5,682 nt of DNA, from positions 1 to 5,682 of the forward strand of contig CAMBDN010000170.1 in assembly GCA_945865355.1 (NCBI GenBank), read 5' to 3'. This DNA comes from Legionella genomosp. 1 (GTDB lineage Bacteria > Pseudomonadota > Gammaproteobacteria > Legionellales > Legionellaceae). Numbering within the stretch: the stretch's first letter is position 1; every line of letters begins with the position of its first letter. The notes beneath the pieces are model-generated. The model saw only the letters and a program-made list of their open reading frames with translations, was not told the DNA's origin and did not search any database. Both the position numbers and the translations under genes were made by a program. This document shows, one piece after another, positions 1 to 5,034 of the stretch.

Positions 1-23
1 TTTATGAATGTTCCATGTGGAGT

Positions 24-41
24 TATTATTGATCAATAATA
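24..41. repeat. 18-bp perfect palindrome upstream of the efflux gene
   Basis: An AT-rich perfect palindrome is centred on a GATC at 31-34, with 9-bp arms reading TATTATTGA and its complement. It lies about 150 bp upstream of the transporter start and about 95 bp upstream of the TATAAT box. Such palindromes can be operators for dimeric TetR- or MarR-type repressors, which often control drug pumps, but no regulator gene is visible here. The stem is too AT-rich for a good intrinsic terminator. In AT-rich DNA a chance origin is possible. The symmetry is certain; the function is inference. Confidence 0.4.
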
Positions 42-136
42 TTATAAAAAAATATCTATGCGTATAAAGAGAGCACCCAATGTATCTTTCCTACAGAAAT
101 TAAAGTGGTTAGTATGAATTGAATGGATTTTTTATA

Positions 137-142
137 TATAAT
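137..142 (+). promoter_or_regulatory. Candidate -10 box for the mdfA-like gene
   Basis: A consensus TATAAT sits 50 nt upstream of the preferred transporter start at 192. Transcription from about 149 would give a leader of roughly 43 nt containing the AGGGA ribosome site. No good -35 element is seen at 16-18 bp spacing; the best is ATGAAT at 114-119, matching 3 of 6 consensus bases. The surroundings are so AT-rich that a chance match is possible. If the box is real, the earlier ATG codons at 123 and 141 could not be the main start codon. Confidence 0.35.
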
Positions 143-180
143 GAATGGATTAAAAATTAGCCACTTTACAATCGTGTTTC

Positions 181-185
181 AGGGA
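181..185 (+). promoter_or_regulatory. Shine-Dalgarno site that decides the mdfA start
   Basis: AGGGA ends 6 nt before the ATG at 192, which is good spacing. The in-frame upstream ATG codons at 123 and 141 have only AT-rich sequence before them and no purine-rich ribosome site. This supports initiation at 192. Confidence 0.65.
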
Positions 186-191
186 CTATTT

Positions 192-1439
192 ATGGCTCGA
201 CTATTAATTAATATATCCCGCAAGCAAGCGTTTGTATATGCTATTTTTTTAGTTCTTTATGAGTTTCTTACCTATATAGCCAACGACATGATAATGCCTG
301 GCATGATTGACGTTGTGGCTTCATTTCATGCGCCTGAATCGGCAGTTGCTACGTCATTGACCGCCTATGTATTGGGCGGTGCGAGTTTGCAATTATTTTT
401 AGGGCCATTGTCTGACCGTTTTGGGCGTCGACCGGTGATGTTGTTTGGCGCGCTTTTCTTTTTTGTATTGACGATTCTAATTGCTTGCACCGCTACAATT
501 GACCAATTTTTGGTAGCTCGCTTTTTTCAAGGCATGGGATTATGTTTTATTTGCGTGATTGGTTATGCCACGTTACAAGAAATTTTTGCTGAAATGGATG
601 CGATACGTTTAATTGCAATTATGGCGAATGTATCAATATCAGCACCATTGCTAGGCCCACTTTTGGGTGCTGTTTTTATCTATTATTTCAGCTGGCGATT
701 CATTTTTGTAGTGATTGGCGCGTTGGCTTTGGTAGCGCTTTGGGGTTTATGGCGCTTTATGCCCGAACCCGTTGGTCAAACAAAACGGGATGGTGAGCAA
801 ATTTTACGTGTGTCCTTATCACCACGCATTATTGTTGCAAATTATAAAAAATTATTTTTGAATCGATCGTTTATCTTAGGCTCAATGGCCTTAGGCATTA
901 TTTATTTACCCTGTATGGCGTGGATTGGATTGTCGCCCATTATGATAGTAAAAGGTGCTCATTTTACAATAATTGAATATGGCCTATGGCAGTTACCGGT
1001 GTTTGGCGCCTACATTTTGGGCAATATTTGCTTACATCGCATGACGCATTCAAGTACCGTAAATAGTTTGATCTTGGTGGGTTCCTATATTGCTGTGATC
1101 GGTTTATTTATTCTTTACCTTCTGCCGTTTTTGGGAGGACAGCATTTTGTGTGGATGATACCAGGACTTATTGCTTACTTTTTTGGCGCAGGGATCGTTG
1201 CTGCACCATGGAGTCGATTTATTCTTTTTTCTACTGATGTGAGCAAAGGAACGGCTTCGGCGTTAATGAGTATGATTTCCATGTGCATCCAAGCAGGAGG
1301 CATAGAGTTGGCTAATGTTTTATATGCAACACACAGCAACAGCGTGTTTAGTCTTTATTGCGTACTAGCAGCTGTTGCTTATTGTATTGTCTTTGCCGGC
1401 GCTTTTTATAGCCATAAAAAAATTGAGCTTTCCGTTTAG
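192..1439 (+). CDS. mdfA: MdfA-like MFS multidrug/H+ antiporter
   Basis: Inner-membrane pump of the major facilitator superfamily (DHA1 drug:H+ antiporters), predicted to export varied lipophilic cationic and neutral drugs in exchange for protons. From the ATG at 192 it has 415 residues; E. coli MdfA has 410. The resemblance runs along the whole length. Helix 1 carries LVLYEF and NDM, placing E24 and D32 at the positions of MdfA's E26 and D34, which are known to matter for proton and drug coupling. Motif A reads GPLSDRFGRRPVM near residues 69-82. R110 matches the essential R112, and APLLGPLLGA is the antiporter motif C of helix 5. Late segments (SPIMIV, YGLWQLPVFGA, DVSKGTASALMSM) also match. 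Hydrophobicity fits 12 helices. Starting at 123 would add 23 residues with no ribosome site and no MdfA counterpart. The gene stands alone, converging on a minus-strand gene 14 bp away. The symbol is by recalled similarity; substrates are unknown. Confidence 0.88.
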   Translation: MARLLINISRKQAFVYAIFLVLYEFLTYIANDMIMPGMIDVVASFHAPESAVATSLTAYVLGGASLQLFLGPLSDRFGRRPVMLFGALFFFVLTILIACTATIDQFLVARFFQGMGLCFICVIGYATLQEIFAEMDAIRLIAIMANVSISAPLLGPLLGAVFIYYFSWRFIFVVIGALALVALWGLWRFMPEPVGQTKRDGEQILRVSLSPRIIVANYKKLFLNRSFILGSMALGIIYLPCMAWIGLSPIMIVKGAHFTIIEYGLWQLPVFGAYILGNICLHRMTHSSTVNSLILVGSYIAVIGLFILYLLPFLGGQHFVWMIPGLIAYFFGAGIVAAPWSRFILFSTDVSKGTASALMSMISMCIQAGGIELANVLYATHSNSVFSLYCVLAAVAYCIVFAGAFYSHKKIELSV

Positions 1440-1453
1440 TCATATATACCCAC

Positions 1454-1720
1454 TCAAAAAAATGGCCAATCAAGGAATGTATTATATAACCAAGCAATAA
1501 TATAGCCGGCAATAAATGCGCCAACTAGACCTGCGGACGCTGCGATGAAGCTATTTAGCACCGATGGTGTATATGCTACATACATTTGCCCGATCGCGGC
1601 TCCAATGGGCTTGCCATTCATAAACATGTTTGCAAATAGTGCCATGCAAAGCACAGATGTACCCCACACAACACCCAGTGCGGAGCCAAAAGCTACTGGA
1701 CTTAGTTTAAACTTGGTCAT
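1454..1720 (-). CDS. Small two-helix membrane protein, holin-like family
   Basis: An 88-residue hydrophobic protein. Its ATG at 1720 follows a strong Shine-Dalgarno AGGGAG (1727-1732 on the minus strand) with 6-nt spacing, which supports a real gene. Two membrane segments are visible: residues about 8-33, with a WG pair at 19-20, and about 55-79, which is rich in Gly and Ala and ends in AWLYN (76-80). Between them is a short loop containing YVAYTPS (47-53). The pattern resembles a family of small chromosomal membrane proteins that databases often label 'bacteriophage holin'. I recall it from Legionella-type genomes but cannot verify this. No endolysin or other phage gene is nearby, so a lytic role is not supported. 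It lies 229 bp downstream of the phosphodiesterase on the same strand and ends 14 bp from the convergent mdfA. The function is unknown. Confidence 0.72.
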   Translation of the reverse strand: MTKFKLSPVAFGSALGVVWGTSVLCMALFANMFMNGKPIGAAIGQMYVAYTPSVLNSFIAASAGLVGAFIAGYIIAWLYNTFLDWPFF

Positions 1721-1810
1721 GACAAACTCCCTGTTATTTTTTGATTAAATTTTTGTTGATGGAGTAATGGATTGCTAGGTTAGTGTTTGTTTTTCACGGT
1801 CTAGCTATTT

Positions 1811-1859
1811 AATTTAGGGTAACTGATTCTTTGTTTGAAATAAAGAATCCCTACAAATT
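1811..1859. repeat. 49-bp imperfect inverted repeat between minus-strand genes
   Basis: The core is a perfect 8-bp stem, GATTCTTT (1825-1832) with AAAGAATC (1842-1849), around a 9-nt loop. The symmetry continues outward: AATTTAGG (1811-1818) can pair with CCTACAAATT (1850-1859) if GTAACT (1819-1824) and a 2-nt bulge are looped out. It lies 90 bp or more upstream of the small membrane protein gene. Neither strand shows a following T-run, so a standard intrinsic terminator is not supported. A leader structure or regulator site is possible. Confidence 0.45.
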
Positions 1860-1902
1860 AAGATGAGCGTTTTTGGGTGCAGGAAATTTGGAGTTATTGC
1901 GA

Positions 1903-1942
1903 GAGATCTAGCGTTATGCAGCGCTGCGTAATACGGGATCTC
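1903..1942. repeat. 40-bp near-perfect inverted repeat, REP-like
   Basis: Arms of 20 bp meet with no spacer at AGCGCT (1920-1925). GAGATC at 1903-1908 pairs with GATCTC at 1937-1942. Across the arms 18 of 20 positions pair, counting three G-U wobbles; the mismatches are 1912/1933 and 1910/1935. It begins 8 bp beyond the stop codon of the minus-strand phosphodiesterase gene and is more GC-rich than its surroundings. That position suits a 3'-end hairpin, but the sequence after it on the minus strand (TCGCAATAAC) has no T-run. A dispersed palindromic repeat of REP type, or a factor-dependent or processing hairpin, is an alternative. One copy cannot decide. Confidence 0.55.
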
Positions 1943-1949
1943 GTACATC

Positions 1950-3104
1950 CTAATTGACCGGATAAGTCAATTTACAAGCGGTATTATCGACCCGTGGGCT
2001 CTTAACACCATAAAATCGCCCATCGATGATTGATTTACAAACCGACTCATTACTTAGCGTATCAAGGCACTGAGCTAAAATTTTACCCTGGCATGTTGGG
2101 AACATATTGTTTGCTTCTTTTATTGCGCTGTAATGCTCATTTTGCCAAGATTGATCGACCGTGGTGTAATAAGTTGTGAAGTCTTTCAGTTGCAGGTTGG
2201 CATTTAAGTCAAAAATCTTCATGCCAGGGTTGTTGTGGTGATTGCGGCTGATTGATGGCGTTGCATAAGAGTAAATGTTTTTCCCGTTTTCCAGGTGAAT
2301 TTTTCGGATATCATCCATGTGGGTATGAGCCGTTAGCAAACTAATTTGCCCATAATGTGGGTATGCCATATTTAATAAATCAATGAATTGCTTTAAATAC
2401 GGTTCCTGCCAACTTTCCCCATCGTGGTAGGTTGATCCTGGTGGGATATGCATAGCTATCATCAGTTGTTTAGCATGGTTATTTTTTAGTTGCTTTTCTA
2501 ACCAACGAAGCTGCTGCAAAGCATCTCGTTTCTGGTTTGGGTATTTAGGAGCAAATATAGGGGACTTTACAAATTGAATGCTGTTTAAAACAATAAGAAC
2601 AATGTCCTTATTTCCCGGGAGCACATAACTTGAATAATAACCTTCATCATACATATGTGTACCATCGATAATAAGCCCTTCACAGTGAGCGCAAGCGCCT
2701 TGCCAATCCGTTGCCAAGGTTAAAGGTGATTTTCCACTCCAGGAAAAGGGTTGGTAATTACCGGATAGAGAATCATTGTTACCCGTGATGTAAAACATTG
2801 GAATACCAACCTGATCAGCCTGATACAATCCGTGAAACACCGATTTTATATACCCTTCTTTTTTAGGGGAATACCTCAGCATGTGCGTTGGAAAATCACC
2901 CAAAGTAATTACAAAATCAACGTGCTTCGTCAGCAAGCTAAATTTACTCAATGCCGAAGATAATAAGATGCTGTCTGTGTCATGACCATCGCCAGTAGTA
3001 TTGTCAGTCCCGTAATGGATATCCGAGATACTTAAAAAACGAACGTCAGCAAGCACCGGGTTAATCAGCATAAATAGGGCAATGAGAGATAGGAGGAAGC
3101 GCAT
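1950..3104 (-). CDS. Secreted acid sphingomyelinase-like metallophosphoesterase
   Basis: A 384-residue calcineurin-like phosphoesterase with a Sec signal peptide: MRF start, hydrophobic core at residues 4-18 and likely cleavage VLA|D after residue 19. It should act in the periplasm or outside the cell. The two-metal site is complete and in order: D28-x-H30 (SDIHYG), G69-D70, G108-N109-N110-D111, H219 (AMHIPPG), and H260-x-H262. The motif after the GD aspartate (DFPTH, H74) is typical of the acid sphingomyelinase/SMPDL3/endopolyphosphatase group. These enzymes cleave phosphodiester or phosphoanhydride bonds in sphingomyelin, nucleotides or polyphosphate. Human ASM has GNHE where this protein has GNND, so the substrate is open. 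Six cysteines (C138, C141 and four in the last 50 residues) fit disulfides in an exported protein. The start at 3104 is fixed by an in-frame TAG eight codons upstream, although no clear Shine-Dalgarno precedes it. Family assignment is firm; substrate is not. Confidence 0.88.
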   Translation of the reverse strand: MRFLLSLIALFMLINPVLADVRFLSISDIHYGTDNTTGDGHDTDSILLSSALSKFSLLTKHVDFVITLGDFPTHMLRYSPKKEGYIKSVFHGLYQADQVGIPMFYITGNNDSLSGNYQPFSWSGKSPLTLATDWQGACAHCEGLIIDGTHMYDEGYYSSYVLPGNKDIVLIVLNSIQFVKSPIFAPKYPNQKRDALQQLRWLEKQLKNNHAKQLMIAMHIPPGSTYHDGESWQEPYLKQFIDLLNMAYPHYGQISLLTAHTHMDDIRKIHLENGKNIYSYATPSISRNHHNNPGMKIFDLNANLQLKDFTTYYTTVDQSWQNEHYSAIKEANNMFPTCQGKILAQCLDTLSNESVCKSIIDGRFYGVKSPRVDNTACKLTYPVN

Positions 3105-3117
3105 GGAATGACGATGG

Positions 3118-3149
3118 TAGTTTACAAACTATGAACTTAATTAGTTTAC
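3118..3149. repeat. Three TAGTTT half-sites before the phosphodiesterase gene
   Basis: TAGTTT-AC-AAACTA (3118-3131) is an inverted repeat with 6-bp arms and a 2-bp spacer. A further direct copy, TAGTTTAC, lies at 3142-3149, its start 24 bp from the start of the first copy at 3118-3125. Together they cover the likely promoter and transcription start of the minus-strand phosphodiesterase gene, as expected of an operator. No regulator is identified, and short AT-rich repeats can arise by chance. Confidence 0.3.
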
Positions 3150-3162
3150 GGTATGAAGTCAA
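3134..3162 (-). promoter_or_regulatory. Weak candidate promoter for the phosphodiesterase gene
   Basis: On the minus strand TTGACT (3157-3162) resembles a sigma70 -35 box. At 17-bp spacing the -10 position reads TAAGTT (3134-3139), matching the consensus at only three bases. Transcription would start near 3127, about 23 nt before the ATG. The -35 match is good and the -10 match poor, so this is tentative. Confidence 0.28.
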
Positions 3163-3267
3163 GGACATCTGTGTTCTAAGTTTAATCTACGGGTGGTCAA
3201 TTCATCTTTTAAGCCCAACGTCCTGCGACGTCGAGATCTGAATTGTCTGTAGCCCCTAGTAAAATCC

Positions 3268-3290
3268 GGTTGAATCAGTATGATTCAACC
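3268..3290. repeat. Perfect 9-bp-stem hairpin upstream of rnhB
   Basis: GGTTGAATC (3268-3276) and GATTCAACC (3282-3290) form a perfect inverted repeat around a 5-nt loop, AGTAT. It ends 27 nt before the rnhB ATG. Each arm contains a GANTC sequence. No T-run follows on the plus strand (AAATTTGTATTATAGG), so it is not a clear terminator. It may be an operator, a leader hairpin, or a small dispersed palindrome. I could not place a convincing rnhB promoter: TATTAT at 3298-3303 has no good -35 partner. Confidence 0.5.
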
Positions 3291-3317
3291 AAATTTGTAT
3301 TATAGGACATTTAATCA

Positions 3318-3902
3318 ATGCATATAGCTGGAGTTGATGAAGTTGGGCGAGGTCCATTGGCGGGGCCGGTGGTTACTGCAGCGGTGATTTTAGCCTCGCC
3401 CATCGAAGGGGTAACTGATTCCAAAAAATTAACGGCTCTCAAACGTCAGCAGCTGGCAATAGAAATCAAGGAAAAGGCGCTGTGTTATGCTTATGGTCGC
3501 GCTGAAGTCGACGAAATTGATCAATTAAATATACATCATGCCACGCTACTCGCAATGAAACGCGCAATAGAGGCTTTATCAATTCGTCCTGGCAAAATTT
3601 TAGTCGATGGGTTGTACACACCGAATGTGTCGATTCCTTGCCAAGCCATTGTGAAAGGCGATAGTTTAATTACCGAAATAGGGGCGGCGTCTATTTTAGC
3701 TAAAGTGTTGCGGGATGAAGAGATGGCGCGCATGGATGACTTATACCCTGGCTACGGATTTGCGCTGCATAAAGGTTATCCAACGGCCGTTCATCGAGCA
3801 GCTTTAATGAAACTAGGACCCTGTGCTATTCATCGAATGAGTTATGCGCCAGTTAGAGAGTGCAAGGAGTCTACTATTTTGGCTCAAACTAGCGACTCCT
3901 AA
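3318..3902 (+). CDS. rnhB: Ribonuclease HII
   Basis: A cytoplasmic, metal-dependent endonuclease that nicks the RNA strand of RNA-DNA hybrids and starts ribonucleotide excision at single ribonucleotides left in DNA. The 194-residue length is normal for bacterial RNase HII. The N-terminal GVDEVGRGPLAGPV supplies catalytic D7 and E8 and the GRG substrate-sensing loop (10-12). D97 (VDG) and D115 (KGDS) complete the acidic centre. TDSKKL (33-38), GAASILAKVLRD (122-133), HKGYPT (151-156, with the conserved Tyr154) and the late AIHRMSYAPV are all family hallmarks. The ATG at 3318 leaves four residues before GVDEV, as usual, with an AGGA at 3304-3307 ten bases upstream. The last 14 residues or so go beyond the conserved core. 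It is single-gene on this strand, and its end meets rodA 6 bp away. Confidence 0.96.
   Translation: MHIAGVDEVGRGPLAGPVVTAAVILASPIEGVTDSKKLTALKRQQLAIEIKEKALCYAYGRAEVDEIDQLNIHHATLLAMKRAIEALSIRPGKILVDGLYTPNVSIPCQAIVKGDSLITEIGAASILAKVLRDEEMARMDDLYPGYGFALHKGYPTAVHRAALMKLGPCAIHRMSYAPVRECKESTILAQTSDS
3865..3900. repeat. Hairpin across the rnhB/rodA convergent junction
   Basis: AGGAGTC (3865-3871) pairs perfectly with GACTCCT (3894-3900). Inside it, CTA/TAG (3874-3876 with 3890-3892) and TTTG/CAAA (3878-3881 with 3885-3888) can extend the stem. It covers the last rnhB codons, reaches the first base of the rnhB stop, and lies just beyond the rodA stop on the other strand. No T-run follows on either strand, so a standard terminator is not shown. 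It may protect or end the converging transcripts. Confidence 0.4.
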
Positions 3903-3908
3903 CACCAT

Positions 3909-5027
3909 CTAATTCATATTATTAAACAAAATTCGATGTGAACTGATTGACATTAATATACCAAAACTTGCTAGAAAGGTAACCATAGCAGTTCCGCCGT
4001 AGCTGACAAGTGGCAAGGGAATACCTACGACGGGTAGAATGCCCATAACCATGCCGATGTTTACAAAGGCCGATAGAAAAAATGTCATGGCAAGACTCGC
4101 TGCGAGCAAGCGGGTGAAACTTGTTTGTGCATGCCTTGCTATACGTAGGCTGCGTAGGGAAATCAACATCATCAAGATGATTAAGATCGAACTTCCAACA
4201 AAACCAAATTCTTCACTACTTACTGAAAAAATGAAATCTGTAGCATGCTCTGGTAGAAAATTCAGGTGTGATTGACTTCCAGCTAGCCATCCTTTGCCAA
4301 ATGCGCCACCCGAGCCGATGGCAATTTTAGATTGAATGATGTGGTAACCTGATCCCAAGGGGTCACGTTCAGGGTTCAATAAGGTAATAATGCGTTGCTT
4401 CTGATAGTCATGCATGACATGCCACAATAAAGGGGCTGCAAACGCTAATGCAATGGTAATAATTAACACGATGCGCACATGCACGCCTGCTAAGAAGATG
4501 ACGCAAAGACCGGAGGAAATCACCATGATGGCGGTGCCTAGATCGGGTTGCTTGGCAATTAAAATTGCCGGGATAAAGATTAAGATAGCGGTGATGGTCA
4601 ATGACTTAAAATCAATCGGTAATGGTTTATGGTCAACATACCAGGCCGCCATCATTGGAACGGCTAGCTTCATGATTTCAGAAGGCTGAAAGCGAAAGAA
4701 ACCTAAATCAAGCCAACGCTGAGCTCCCTTGCCTATTTTACCCATTAACATCACCGCAATGAGTAACGCAAGCCCAATGCTATAAATCCATGGGGTCCAA
4801 ATTTTATATTTGTGTGGGGGAATGAAAGCAAAGACCACCATTATCGCTAAAGCAAAAAGTAGGCGTAGGGATTGGCGTAAAACCATTCCCATATTTTGGT
4901 TCGATGCACTATAGAGAATGCACAAGCCAAGACAAATCAATAATAACAACAAGCCCAACAAGGGCAGGTCGATATATAATGATTTCCCAGTGAATCGGTA
5001 GATGGGGCGTGTGTTATTTATTTTCAT
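3909..5027 (-). CDS. rodA: Rod-shape glycosyltransferase RodA (SEDS family)
   Basis: An inner-membrane peptidoglycan polymerase of the elongasome. It links lipid II into glycan strands and works as a pair with the transpeptidase PBP2. The 372 residues match E. coli RodA (370), and the hydrophobic pattern fits the usual ten helices. Diagnostic stretches are GKGAQRWLDLG (99-109), FQPSE (113-117), KQPDLGTA (159-166), IAIGSGGAFGKGW (235-247) and the loop FLPEHATDFIF. In that loop D264 matches the essential Asp262 of E. coli. Near the end are NIGMVMGILPVVGIPLPLVS (323-342) and YGG. It is RodA rather than FtsW because of its length and its place after mrdA. The ATG follows the mrdA stop by 7 nt and has no clear Shine-Dalgarno, so translation is probably coupled to mrdA. 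Confidence 0.95.
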   Translation of the reverse strand: MKINNTRPIYRFTGKSLYIDLPLLGLLLLLICLGLCILYSASNQNMGMVLRQSLRLLFALAIMVVFAFIPPHKYKIWTPWIYSIGLALLIAVMLMGKIGKGAQRWLDLGFFRFQPSEIMKLAVPMMAAWYVDHKPLPIDFKSLTITAILIFIPAILIAKQPDLGTAIMVISSGLCVIFLAGVHVRIVLIITIALAFAAPLLWHVMHDYQKQRIITLLNPERDPLGSGYHIIQSKIAIGSGGAFGKGWLAGSQSHLNFLPEHATDFIFSVSSEEFGFVGSSILIILMMLISLRSLRIARHAQTSFTRLLAASLAMTFFLSAFVNIGMVMGILPVVGIPLPLVSYGGTAMVTFLASFGILMSISSHRILFNNMN

Positions 5028-5034
5028 ATCAGCT

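Noticed and set aside
1..39. Open frame from the window edge ending in TAA at 37-39, ending GVIIDQ; possible tail of an upstream gene
   Set aside because: Only 12 codons are visible, with no recognisable motif; too short to support a partial gene.
1545..1748. Plus-strand 67-codon frame opposite the small membrane protein
   Set aside because: The opposite strand has a strong ribosome site and a coherent two-helix protein; this frame has neither.
1454..3104. Phosphodiesterase plus holin-like protein as a toxin-secretion or lysis cassette
   Set aside because: The 229-bp spacer with inverted repeats argues against one operon, the phosphodiesterase has its own Sec signal, and no lysis enzyme is present.
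3218..3231. Short hairpin ACGTC-CTGC-GACGT before rnhB
   Set aside because: A 5-bp stem is expected often by chance and has no T-run or clear context.
4039..4689. Two plus-strand frames, 4039-4275 and 4414-4689, within rodA
   Set aside because: They lie antisense to a well-conserved gene, have no ribosome site and encode no recognisable protein; shadows of rodA.
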